This document shows positions 16,052-24,342 of a DNA stretch of 28,792 bases, piece by piece. The first letter of the stretch is position 1, and each line of letters begins with the position of its first letter. Origin of the DNA: CAZQHK01 sp964593455 (GTDB taxonomy: Bacteria; Muiribacteriota; CAYSPT01). The position numbers and the translations under genes were made by a program. Below the pieces are notes generated by a model, which worked only from the letters and a program-made list of their open reading frames with translations, had not been told where the DNA came from and ran no database searches. The stretch lies in NCBI GenBank assembly GCA_964593455.1, contig CAZQHK010000048.1, positions 1 through 28,792 on the forward strand. Direction: 5' to 3'.

Positions 16052-17587
16052 ATGGACAACATAATCTACCGACTCCTGGAGCACCGGAAGAATATACCGG
16101 ACAAAACCGCAATAGTTTACCGTAACCGACCGGTATCCTACCGGCAGCTATTCGAGGATACACTTATTACCGCCGGCTGGCTGCGGGAAAATCAGTTTGA
16201 AGCCGGCGACGGGATACTGGTGTTCGTGCCCATGTCCTATAATCTCTACCGTCTGCTCCTGGCGGTGTTCTACATCGGCGCCACAGCGGTTTTCGTCGAT
16301 GCCTGGGCCGACAAAAAGCGCATGGCACAGGCCGTGGAAATTACCCGGCCCAGAGGATTCGTCGGCAGTTTGAAAGCGCAACTGCTACGAGTCATATCGC
16401 CGCCGATACGGTCGGTTCCAATCAAGCTTGCCATGTGGGACAATCCGTTTTCGCGCTGCCGAATGCTCTCCATGGACAGCTTTGATCCCGCCTGCGCGTC
16501 CGGTGACGACACGGCCTTGATCACGTTCACCACCGGCAGTACCGGTACGCCCAAAGCGGCCAGGCGGACGCACCGGTTCCTGTGGACGCAGCACCTGGTG
16601 CTCTCCGGTCATCTATCCATCGAACCGGACGATATTGATCTGGCCACACTGCCGGTGTTCGTGCTCAACAACCTGGCTTTGGGGGTCACCAGCGTTATTC
16701 CCGATTTCAATCCGGCCAAACCGGCGGACATCAATCCGCGGGTCATCGTGGAGCAGATCAATCGGTGGAAAATTACCACCTCGGCCGGCTCACCGGCTTT
16801 CTATGAGAAACTGGCGGATCATGTTGAGTCTGAGCAGATCCGTTTGCCACTTCGCCGTCTTTATGTGGGCGGCGCGCCGGTTTTCCCGTCACTTGCCCGG
16901 CGGTTCCTCAAAGCGTTTCCCGAGACCGGTGTCACGATACTGTACGGTTCCACCGAATCGGAACCGATCAGTGGTATCGAGGCCCTAGAGGTAGCCGAAT
17001 CGGACGTATCCCGGGGTCTGATGGTTGGCCGGAAAGTAGATGAGATCGACGTGGCTGTCATCGAACCACACGACGGTCCGGTCAGCCTCGAGTCGGGTAA
17101 AACCATCGCTGATTACTGTGTTCCCAACGGCGAAGCGGGGGAAATCGTCGTGGCCGGGGACCATGTGCTCACGGAATATGTGAACAGCCCGGAGAGCTTC
17201 CGTCAAAACAAGATCGTCGACGGTGGCCGCATCTGGCATCGCACGGGAGATGGGGGAAGTATAGATAACGATGGATGCATCAGCCTCTTCGGCCGTATTA
17301 AGAACCGGATTCAGCACGGAGATTACGATATATTTACGCTGCCCATCGAGCAGAAGTTGATGGAACTCGATGAAGTGACCTGTTCTGCAGTTATAGAGAT
17401 TGACGGCCAGCTTAATGTCGTGGTGGAAAGCGATTCTGATACACGGGACAAAGTGCTTGGTGTTTTGAATTCTATGCGTTTACCTCTGGAAAATCCCCGG
17501 GTTACCGCATTGGAACACATTCCCCGCGATCCCCGCCATCACTCCAAAGTGGATTACGGAAAATTGCAGGTAATCATGCGGGCTTAG
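16052..17587 (+). CDS. AMP-forming acyl ligase, OleC-like
   Basis: ANL-superfamily adenylating enzyme of about 511 residues that activates a carboxylic acid with ATP. Motifs, numbered from ATG 16052: P-loop LITFTTGSTGTPKAARRTHR (from about 156), adenine-binding TILYGSTESEPIS (about 295-307), and the hinge and C-terminal subdomain from WHRTGDGG through LFGRIKNRI. The late catalytic lysine lies in HHSKVDYGKLQ near the end. The pattern YGSTE-x-PIS followed by GLMVGRKVDEIDVAVI resembles OleC β-lactone synthetases of olefin biosynthesis, but OleA, OleB and OleD are not present. The likely start gives the usual N-terminus MDNIIYRLLEHRKNIPDKTA. The longer frame to 15947 would overlap the minus-strand small gene and adds unlikely sequence. 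Confidence 0.85.
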   Translation: MDNIIYRLLEHRKNIPDKTAIVYRNRPVSYRQLFEDTLITAGWLRENQFEAGDGILVFVPMSYNLYRLLLAVFYIGATAVFVDAWADKKRMAQAVEITRPRGFVGSLKAQLLRVISPPIRSVPIKLAMWDNPFSRCRMLSMDSFDPACASGDDTALITFTTGSTGTPKAARRTHRFLWTQHLVLSGHLSIEPDDIDLATLPVFVLNNLALGVTSVIPDFNPAKPADINPRVIVEQINRWKITTSAGSPAFYEKLADHVESEQIRLPLRRLYVGGAPVFPSLARRFLKAFPETGVTILYGSTESEPISGIEALEVAESDVSRGLMVGRKVDEIDVAVIEPHDGPVSLESGKTIADYCVPNGEAGEIVVAGDHVLTEYVNSPESFRQNKIVDGGRIWHRTGDGGSIDNDGCISLFGRIKNRIQHGDYDIFTLPIEQKLMELDEVTCSAVIEIDGQLNVVVESDSDTRDKVLGVLNSMRLPLENPRVTALEHIPRDPRHHSKVDYGKLQVIMRA

Positions 17588-17736
17588 AGAGTAATGCTTC
17601 AAATCACGTTCAGCATCAGGGACGTGCTGTCGAGATACTCACTGCTGCCAAGACGGCCCGAGTACTTGAGTTTCCTATCAGCTTGCGAAATGTATCAGAA
17701 ATGAGAGGAATTCGTCTGAGAGGGCAGGAGATTGAT

Positions 17737-18336
17737 GTGAGTGGAAAGCCGAAAAAGCTGACGAAAAAAGCCAGGCAACTGCTTAGAACCGCCCATGAGT
17801 TGTTTATGAAACACGGAATCAGGCGGATCACGGTGGAGGAAATCTGCCGGGAAGCCGACGTGAGCAAGATGACGTTCTACAAGTATTTCACAAATAAGAA
17901 CGCCGTTGCCCTGCGGGTAGCGGAAGATATCTATGAAGAAGGATGGGCGAAAGCCTGGGAGATATTCGCGGAAAATCTGTCGTTCCCGGAACAGCTTCAA
18001 AAAATCATGCTATGGAAGATGGAAGCCAGCAAGCGCTGGAGTCCTGAGTTCGTCAAGGACCTGATGACCGGTGACAACCTGGAGTTAAAAGAATTCATCG
18101 AACAAGAGAACGCCCGTTCCATAAGAGAAATCAGGGAAATGTTCGTTCGGGCCCAGGAAAACGGCGATCTCCGGCCGGATATGAATGTGGATTTCATGAT
18201 GTTCATGATCGGTGTCCTGAGGAAGTTGTTCCAGGACGAACAGCTGCACGCACTTTTCCCTGACATGGCCACACTGATGCAGAACGTATTCAAGATGTTC
18301 TACTACGGTGTGCTGGCTGACAAACACAAGCGGTAG
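17737..18336 (+). CDS. TetR/AcrR-family transcriptional regulator
   Basis: About 199 residues. The N-terminal helix-turn-helix domain spans about 8-60 (ARQLLRTAHELFMKHGIRR, then ITVEEICREADVSKMTFYKY and FTNKNAVALRVAEDIY), the classic TetR signature. The C-terminal helical ligand domain (about 65-195) is not informative about the ligand. The GTG at 17737 has AGGAG six bases upstream; ATG 17701 and TTG 17683 are in frame but lack a comparable SD. It opens the transporter set (β-barrel, ABC ATPase, permeases, LolA-like), so it most likely controls that set and possibly itself. I found no clear palindromic operator upstream. Confidence 0.9.
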   Translation: MSGKPKKLTKKARQLLRTAHELFMKHGIRRITVEEICREADVSKMTFYKYFTNKNAVALRVAEDIYEEGWAKAWEIFAENLSFPEQLQKIMLWKMEASKRWSPEFVKDLMTGDNLELKEFIEQENARSIREIREMFVRAQENGDLRPDMNVDFMMFMIGVLRKLFQDEQLHALFPDMATLMQNVFKMFYYGVLADKHKR

Positions 18337-18398
18337 AAATGGTAAAACGTGCGCCCAAGCCGGGATGGCTTGGTCCGGCGCAGGAGGTTAGAAGGAAT

Positions 18399-19520
18399 AT
18401 GAGAATTAGAAGCCGAAAGGCAATGGGTATCGCCGTGCTGCCGGTATTGTTGCTGCTTGTTGCCGGCGATCAGGCTCGTGCCCGGGACGTGTCGCTGAGC
18501 GGGCAGCTCTCATCCTGGATAACCCGGGATGAATCCGCTGCCGACGAGATCAGCGGAGGGCTTCGGTATATCCCGGAGTTGAGGATGACACGATCCCTGT
18601 CGGACGAGCGAAACTTCGACGGCCTGTTTGCCCTCAACGGGTACGCCGCGGTACCGGGTAACCGAAACGATCTGAAGCTCTACCGGGTCTGGCTCCGGTA
18701 TGCCGGACCCCGGTGGGAGCTCAGGGCGGGTTTACAAAAAATCAATTTCGGGCCGGCCCGCATTCTCCGATCGCTGATGTGGTTTGACCGGGTGGATGTC
18801 CGTGATCCCCTGCAGTTGACCGAGGGAGTATATGGTATTCTTTACCGCCGTTACACCTTGAACAATGCCAGCCTTTGGTTTTGGGATCTGTCCGGGAACG
18901 ACGACCGAAAAGGGCTTGAGCGCCATCCCTCGGAAAAAGAACTGGCCGAACTCGGCGGCCGGTACCAGTTTCCCGTGTCCCGGGGAGAGATGGCGGTCAC
19001 GTATCACCGGCGGTATGTCGACCCGGAAGATTGGGCGCGCATCATGGTGGTATCTCCCCCGGTTCTGGATGGGCTGGAACAACGCTTAGCTCTGGACGGG
19101 ATATGGGACATCGGACCCGGCGTGTGGTTCGAGGCGGCGGCTTCAAAACTCAAGGTGAACTCAAACACCGATTTCTGGCAGGAATATCTCACCATAGGGG
19201 CTGATTACACGTTTGACTACGGTCCCGGAATTCATTGGCTGGTGGAACATTTTCTCTATTCCTCCGGCCCGGAAGCGAACCACCAGGATAACATCAGCCG
19301 GGTAACGGCGGTATCGGTCGATTTCAGCGTGGCCATGCTCGACACGCTCACCGCTATCGGTTACTACGATTGGAACCGTGGTCGACTGTACTCGTTTCTT
19401 GGCTGGCAGCGTACACTGGACAACTGGCTCGTCCATGTCGGTGTGTTCGAGAGTGTAAGCAGTGACACGAGCGACTTCAGCGGCAGCGGCCTGCGACTGA
19501 TGTTTACCTATAATCACTGA
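18399..19520 (+). CDS. Predicted outer-membrane β-barrel protein
   Basis: 373 residues with a signal peptide (MRIRSRKAMGIAVLPVLLLL, cleavage probably after AGDQARARD at about 28-31). The mature part is rich in alternating hydrophobic/polar strands with aromatic residues (RAGLQKINFGPARI, GVYGILYRRYTL, MAVTYHRRYV, VWFEAAASKLKV, LTIGADYTFDYG) and ends in a strand LRLMFTYNH, typical of porin-like barrels. The SD AGGAGG at 18382-18387 plus AAGGAA immediately before supports ATG 18399; the longer frame from 18339 gives a non-signal N-terminus. Placed between TetR and the ABC genes, it may be the outer-membrane receptor or conduit for what the transporter moves. I do not recognise a named family. 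Confidence 0.75.
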   Translation: MRIRSRKAMGIAVLPVLLLLVAGDQARARDVSLSGQLSSWITRDESAADEISGGLRYIPELRMTRSLSDERNFDGLFALNGYAAVPGNRNDLKLYRVWLRYAGPRWELRAGLQKINFGPARILRSLMWFDRVDVRDPLQLTEGVYGILYRRYTLNNASLWFWDLSGNDDRKGLERHPSEKELAELGGRYQFPVSRGEMAVTYHRRYVDPEDWARIMVVSPPVLDGLEQRLALDGIWDIGPGVWFEAAASKLKVNSNTDFWQEYLTIGADYTFDYGPGIHWLVEHFLYSSGPEANHQDNISRVTAVSVDFSVAMLDTLTAIGYYDWNRGRLYSFLGWQRTLDNWLVHVGVFESVSSDTSDFSGSGLRLMFTYNH

Positions 19521-19556
19521 GTGTAAGTATTGTCATTTGAAAGCGAGGATTGAGCG

Positions 19557-20312
19557 ATGGCATTGGTAACCATAGAGAACCTGGTGAAACGGTATCCTAT
19601 CGGCGGCGGTCATTTTACCGCCCTGGATGACATCGGCCTGACTTTCAATAAAGGTGAGTTTTGCGGACTGGTGGGACCCAGCGGCAGCGGCAAGACGACG
19701 TTGCTGAACATCATCGGCTCGCTTGACAATCCGTCTGATGGAGAGGTGACAGTTCTGGGGGAAAAGATCAGCAGTCTATCTGAGCGAAAAGCGGCGAAAC
19801 TGCGGAGCCGGTACATGGGATTTATTTTCCAGACCTACAACCTGCTGCCGGTTTACACTGTGTTCGAGAACGTGGAGTTTCCGCTCCTGCTCATGGGCAT
19901 GCCTGCCGATGAGCGGCGCCGGAAGGTGCTGGACGCCCTGGAGTGGGTAGGGCTTACGGACAAGCAGGATTCCCGGCCGGGGCAGATCTCCGGGGGCCAG
20001 GCGCAGCGGGTATCTATTGCCCGGGCCATGGTCAAGCTGCCGGAGTTGGTGCTGGCGGACGAACCCACCGCCAACCTGGACGCGGAAAACTCCCACAACG
20101 TCATGGACATGATGGTCAAACTCAACCGTGAGTTGAAAACGACCTTCGTATTTGCCACGCATGACGAGAAAGTCATCCGCTACCTGCGCCGGAAGATAAC
20201 CCTGTTAGACGGTCGGGTAGCGAAAGACGAGCGGGACCTGCCTGGACACGGACAGCCCTATCCGGCACAGGGGAATGATGTTTCAACTCCGGATGAACAG
20301 AGTGGAGTGTAA
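19557..20312 (+). CDS. ABC transporter ATP-binding protein (LolD/MacB type)
   Basis: 251 residues, the ATPase of a LolCDE/MacB-type (type VII) transporter that works on the periplasmic side of the inner membrane. Walker A is GPSGSGKTTLLN (about 40-51), the Q-loop region is FIFQTYNLLPVYTVFENVEF, the signature is ISGGQAQRVSIARA (about 144-157), Walker B is LVLADEPTANLD, and the H-loop is FVFATHDEKV. The LLPVYTVFENVEFPLLLMG stretch is typical of the LolD/MacB subfamily. It is followed 2 bases after the stop by the first permease and forms an operon with 20315-23682. Confidence 0.95.
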   Translation: MALVTIENLVKRYPIGGGHFTALDDIGLTFNKGEFCGLVGPSGSGKTTLLNIIGSLDNPSDGEVTVLGEKISSLSERKAAKLRSRYMGFIFQTYNLLPVYTVFENVEFPLLLMGMPADERRRKVLDALEWVGLTDKQDSRPGQISGGQAQRVSIARAMVKLPELVLADEPTANLDAENSHNVMDMMVKLNRELKTTFVFATHDEKVIRYLRRKITLLDGRVAKDERDLPGHGQPYPAQGNDVSTPDEQSGV

Positions 20313-20314
20313 TT

Positions 20315-21487
20315 ATGGTTATCTTAAAACTGGCATATCAGAACATGGTCGGGGCGGGGCTCAGGACCTGGCTCAATGTCAGCGTGCTGGCCTTCACCTG
20401 CGTGCTCATTATCGCTCACCAGGGATTGTTTTTCGGAATGAACATGCAGGCTACCCGGTCCATGATTCAGGATGAAATCGCCGGCGGTCAGTACTGGCAT
20501 GATGTCTACGATCCCTACGTTCCCCTGACCCTGGACGACGCCCACGGACCGCTCCCGGTAAAGCTGAAACCGCTGGTAGAATCGGGGCAGGGAGTTCCCA
20601 TACTCATCCGGCCGGGGACCATCTATCCCCAGGGACGCATGCAGTCGGTGCTGCTGCAGGGAATTGACCCGGAACAGAATATTCTCGGCCTGCCTACGGC
20701 GGAAATGAAAGCTGGAGATGGAGATATCCCGGTGATGCTCGGGAAGCACATGGCTAAAAGTATCGGCCTGGCGCCGGGCGACACGTTGACCATCAGGTGG
20801 CGGGACGCCCACGGCACCTTCGACGCCCGGGACGCGAGGTCCGTGACGATTTTCGACTCCGATGTGGTGACCATCGATAAAGGCAAAGTCTGGATGCCTC
20901 TGGCGACTCTGCAGGAGATGAGCCGGATGCCTGGCGAGGCCACTATGATCGTGGTGGGAGAAGACGTATCCCGTCCTGAGCGGGTTTCCGGTTGGACGTT
21001 CAAAGGACATGATATTCTTCTGAAAGAGCTTCGGGATATGGTGTTCTCAAAGCGAGTGGGTGGGGCTATCATGTATTTCATCCTGCTGTTCCTGGCTGGG
21101 TTGGCCATTTTTGACACCCAGGTGCTCAGTGTCTGGCGCCGCCGCAAGGAGATAGGAACGCTCATGGCCCTGGGTATGACCCGCCTGGGAGTGATCTCGC
21201 TCTTCACTCTTGAAGGAGCTTTCCACGGAATCCTGGCGGTGGCGGTGGCGGCTGTAGTGGGCACACCCTTACTGATCTGGATGGCCAAAACCGGCATCCC
21301 GATACCCGGGCCCACCGAGGATTATGGCTTTGCCCTCTCCGAGCGGCTCTACCCGTATTATCCGGTCTACCTGATCGTAGGTACAGCTCTGCTGATCATG
21401 GTGGCGGTGACCATCGTCAGCTTCATGCCCAGCCGCACCATTGCTAAGATGAAACCCACCGAGGCCCTGAAGGGAAAAATGGTATGA
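20315..21487 (+). CDS. FtsX/LolC-type ABC permease, first copy
   Basis: 390 residues with the MacB/FtsX topology: one N-terminal helix (about 20-40, LNVSVLAFTCVLIIAHQGLF), a large periplasmic domain (about 45-245), then three helices (about 250-270, 298-325, 355-382). The permease signature is VWRRRKEIGTLMALGMTRLG. Such proteins pull lipoproteins or lipids from the inner membrane toward a periplasmic carrier by a mechanotransmission mechanism. Spacing of 2 bases from the ATPase gene and a 4-base overlap with the next permease indicate strict co-translation. Confidence 0.92.
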   Translation: MVILKLAYQNMVGAGLRTWLNVSVLAFTCVLIIAHQGLFFGMNMQATRSMIQDEIAGGQYWHDVYDPYVPLTLDDAHGPLPVKLKPLVESGQGVPILIRPGTIYPQGRMQSVLLQGIDPEQNILGLPTAEMKAGDGDIPVMLGKHMAKSIGLAPGDTLTIRWRDAHGTFDARDARSVTIFDSDVVTIDKGKVWMPLATLQEMSRMPGEATMIVVGEDVSRPERVSGWTFKGHDILLKELRDMVFSKRVGGAIMYFILLFLAGLAIFDTQVLSVWRRRKEIGTLMALGMTRLGVISLFTLEGAFHGILAVAVAAVVGTPLLIWMAKTGIPIPGPTEDYGFALSERLYPYYPVYLIVGTALLIMVAVTIVSFMPSRTIAKMKPTEALKGKMV

Positions 21488-22761
21488 TACGGTTCCTGAT
21501 CAAAGGGCTGCTGCGTGACCGCTCACGGAGCCTGTTCCCGGTACTGATGGTGGCAACGGGGACGTTTCTGACGGTGTTTCTTTACTGCTGGATGGCGGGT
21601 TTCCTGAACGAGTTTGTCAAGGTTAATGCCCAATTCGATACCGGGCATGTAAAAATATTGACTCCCGCCTACCTGGAGCTGGTGGACCAGAACCCCAATG
21701 ATCTGGCATTGCTTGGAGTGGATGAATTGATGTCCACGCTGACAGCCGAGTATGGCGCCGTGGTCTGGACGCCGCGCATCCGCTTCAACGGCCTGTTGGA
21801 TATCCCCGACGAGAACGGCGATACCAGATCGCAGAGTCCGGTAATGGGAATGGCTGTCGACCTGCGGAGCGAAGGCACACCGGAGTCCTGGATTCTGAAC
21901 CTGAATGAGGCGGTAGTACGGGGAAGGTTACCGGTTCTGAAAAACGAGATTATCATCAGCGAGAATTTGGCCCAGAAACTGGGTGTCAAAGTAGGACACG
22001 ATCAAGCCACATTGCTCAGCTCCACCATACATGGCAGTATGGCCATGCACAACTTCAAGGTAGTGGGCACGGTGCTGTTCGGTATGAACGTTCTGGACCG
22101 CGGGAGCATTATCGCTGACATCCGCGACGTGCAGTTTGCGCTGGACATGGAGAACGGAGCCAGCGAGATCGTCGGCTACACCCCGGACATGCTCTATGCC
22201 GAAGGAAAAATGATGGATCTGGCCCGGCGGTTCAACGAAAAACACGCCAATCCAGATGACGAGTTCTCCCCCCTGGCTCTCAGCATGGGCGAGCAGGGGG
22301 GATTAGGGGATTACATGGACATGGGAAAAGTTGTAGGCGGTATCATCGTGTTCATCTTCGTGGGAGCCATGGCGGTAGTGCTCTGGAACGCGGGACTCCT
22401 GAACGGCATCCGTCGCTACCGGGAGATCGGTATCCGGCTGGCCATGGGTGAGCCCAAGGGGACTCTCTACCGGCGGATGATTTTGGAATCGCTGGTAATC
22501 GGGTTCATCGGCTCGCTTATCGGGACCTCTCTGGGGGTGGCCATCTGCCTGTATCTCCAGTACCACGGGATTGATTTCAGCTCTATGATGCAGAAATCAT
22601 CCATGCTATTAAGAGCGGAGATCCGGGCCCGGGTGACACCGGGAAGCTACGTGGTCGGGTTTCTCCCCGGCCTGCTGGCTTCGGTAGTGGGCACCATGTT
22701 CGCCGGTATCGGTATATACAGCAGACAGACATCGCAGTTGTTCAAAGAGTTGGAGGTGTAA
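21484..22761 (+). CDS. FtsX/LolC-type ABC permease, second copy
   Basis: 425 residues with the same one-plus-three helix topology as the preceding permease: an N-terminal helix (about 14-38), a periplasmic domain (about 40-280) and C-terminal helices (about 280-305, 335-360, 385-415). The FtsX signature is LNGIRRYREIGIRLAMGEPK. The two permeases are paralogous rather than identical and would form a heterodimer, as LolC and LolE do. The start overlaps the previous stop (ATGA at 21484-21487). Confidence 0.92.
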   Translation: MIRFLIKGLLRDRSRSLFPVLMVATGTFLTVFLYCWMAGFLNEFVKVNAQFDTGHVKILTPAYLELVDQNPNDLALLGVDELMSTLTAEYGAVVWTPRIRFNGLLDIPDENGDTRSQSPVMGMAVDLRSEGTPESWILNLNEAVVRGRLPVLKNEIIISENLAQKLGVKVGHDQATLLSSTIHGSMAMHNFKVVGTVLFGMNVLDRGSIIADIRDVQFALDMENGASEIVGYTPDMLYAEGKMMDLARRFNEKHANPDDEFSPLALSMGEQGGLGDYMDMGKVVGGIIVFIFVGAMAVVLWNAGLLNGIRRYREIGIRLAMGEPKGTLYRRMILESLVIGFIGSLIGTSLGVAICLYLQYHGIDFSSMMQKSSMLLRAEIRARVTPGSYVVGFLPGLLASVVGTMFAGIGIYSRQTSQLFKELEV

Positions 22762-22764
22762 TCC

Positions 22765-23682
22765 ATGCAATCTCGAACAACGATGAAAATGCTTAGAGCG
22801 GGTGCGATGGTTTTCGTTTTTAGTTGCGCTTCATTGCTGTTTACAATGAATGGTTTATCTCCTTTGAACGCCCTGGAGGGTGAAGTGGTGAATACCGGGT
22901 CGGTGGTGCCGGAAGTGGATACGGTGTTGGAACCGACAATTACGTCGCAAAGTCAGCCTGATGCCTCTGTGGCCGGAAGTGATGTCACGGCTAATACACC
23001 ATTGACCGGAGACGAGATACTGCGACGGATTGATGACAATGTGACTTCTGAAAACCGCCGGGCCACCACCACCATGATTGTCCATGGCCGGCGGGGATCA
23101 CGGACCATGGAAGCGCAAACCTGGGTGCAGGGAACCCGGAAATCATTTACCGAATACCTGTCTCCACCTCGGGAAAAAGGCACCAAGATGCTGAAACTGA
23201 AGGACCAGATGTGGATTTTTTCCCCGTCGACCGACCGCACCATCAGGATCGCCGGCCACATGCTGCGGCGCTCTATGATGGGATCTGATGTCTCCTATGA
23301 GGACACCATGGAAGATCCCGAGTTGAGCGTCTTGTATGATGCCGAATTAGTCGGTGAAGAGGAGTGCGAAAACCGGCGGTGTTACGTGGTGGAATTGACC
23401 GCCAAAGAAGGTGCCGATTTGGCCTATTACCAGCGGAAAGTGTGGGTGGACACGGAACGGTTCCTGCCGCTTCGGGAGGACCGGTTCGCCCGCAGCGGGA
23501 AGCTGCTGAAAACATTCCTGATCAAAGAGGTATTCCAACTCGCCGAGCGCTGGTACCCGAAAAGGATGACTTTCAAGGACGTGCTCAAGCAGGGCAAGGG
23601 CACGGAGTACATCATCGACACAATCGAGTTTAACGTGGAAATCCCGGAGCATGTCTTCTCCAAGGCTTCGCTCAGAAGGTAA
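22765..23682 (+). CDS. LolA-like outer-membrane lipoprotein-sorting protein
   Basis: 305 residues. An N-terminal signal peptide (about 1-36, MLRAGAMVFVFSCASLLF) is followed by a low-complexity Thr/Val/Ser-rich linker (about 40-75). Then comes a LolA-fold domain (about 75-305): LTGDEILRRIDDNVTSENRR, TMEAQTWVQGTRKSFTEYL, PREKGTKMLKLKDQMWIFSP, RMTFKDVLKQGKGTEYIID. This is the LolA-like family often found beside MacB-type or MMPL transporters, acting as a periplasmic carrier of lipoprotein or lipid. GGAGG lies 9 bases before ATG 22765. With the ABC and barrel genes it completes an inner-membrane to outer-membrane route. The cargo is not known. Confidence 0.88.
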   Translation: MQSRTTMKMLRAGAMVFVFSCASLLFTMNGLSPLNALEGEVVNTGSVVPEVDTVLEPTITSQSQPDASVAGSDVTANTPLTGDEILRRIDDNVTSENRRATTTMIVHGRRGSRTMEAQTWVQGTRKSFTEYLSPPREKGTKMLKLKDQMWIFSPSTDRTIRIAGHMLRRSMMGSDVSYEDTMEDPELSVLYDAELVGEEECENRRCYVVELTAKEGADLAYYQRKVWVDTERFLPLREDRFARSGKLLKTFLIKEVFQLAERWYPKRMTFKDVLKQGKGTEYIIDTIEFNVEIPEHVFSKASLRR

Positions 23683-23689
23683 CGGTATT

Positions 23690-24184
23690 TTGCCAGAAAA
23701 ATTTGAGGATATTTCGATTCACGATACGGATCCGGAAAAAGAGAAGCGCCGGTTCGGCTGCAGCGGTTGTCTGGTAGTCATAAGCTGTATCTTGATCTTA
23801 CTCCTGGTGGTGCTCGGTGTACATTCCGAAAAAAGTTCCAGGGAGACTAATCGGCGACGGGTGATGGCCGTCCCGATAAAGCACCAGATAGAAGACTACC
23901 ACGCTCAGCACGGCGTGTATCCGGAGTTACTGGAAGATCTACCTATTTCCAATGACTCCGTTTATCAAAGCTACCTGGAAAGCAAGGTATTCAGGTACAG
24001 GACTGCGAAAAAGGGGGGCGCCAGGACCTGGTATATCCTCATCTGTGTCAATGACGGTTTATTAAGATACCGTGACGGTCTGCACGGACTGGGCTGGGCA
24101 GGTGTTCAGGCGGGAAATAATCTCAAGCCGATGGATGGTCAGACTCCGGATGAAAATGGATTCATAGACGTCGATCTTCATTAG
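23690..24184 (+). CDS. Small single-pass membrane protein, pseudopilin-like C-terminal domain
   Basis: About 164 residues from TTG 23690, which has AAGGT nine bases upstream; the longer frame from ATG 23651 would overlap the end of the LolA-like gene. An acidic/basic N-terminus is followed by one strong membrane helix (about 25-47, VVISCILILLLVVLGVHS), preceded by a Cys pair (FGCSGC). The periplasmic part has KHQIEDYHAQHGVYPELLED, a pattern like the start of GspG-type pseudopilin head domains (Y-x-x-x-x-G-x-Y-P-x-x-L). It lacks a prepilin leader. Function unknown; its close spacing suggests transcription with the LolA-like gene. Confidence 0.7.
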   Translation: MPEKFEDISIHDTDPEKEKRRFGCSGCLVVISCILILLLVVLGVHSEKSSRETNRRRVMAVPIKHQIEDYHAQHGVYPELLEDLPISNDSVYQSYLESKVFRYRTAKKGGARTWYILICVNDGLLRYRDGLHGLGWAGVQAGNNLKPMDGQTPDENGFIDVDLH

Positions 24185-24290
24185 GATGGTGGGGGTGGGA
24201 ATCCATCGTTCTTTTCTTCCTCTTCCGATGGTTGTAATCTGCTTACTAGTGAAATATCCGGGTTAACCGTAACACCTTCCGGGTTGAGCT

Positions 24291-24306
24291 ACTATATATA
24301 TATAGT
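24291..24306. promoter_or_regulatory. 16-bp perfect AT palindrome
   Basis: ACTATATATATATAGT is a perfect palindrome 37 bases before the start of the following gene. The direct repeat CCGGGTT lies nearby at about 24258 and 24280. It could be an operator or simply an AT-rich promoter region; I see no proper -35 element. Confidence 0.3.
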
Positions 24307-24342
24307 GAGAAATTATTGTATGCGAAAAGGAGCTTGAAATAT

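Noticed and set aside
24203..24231. Terminator after the pilin-like membrane protein (CCATCG/CGATGG)
   Set aside because: Only a 6-bp stem with a 17-base loop and no T-run, so not supported.
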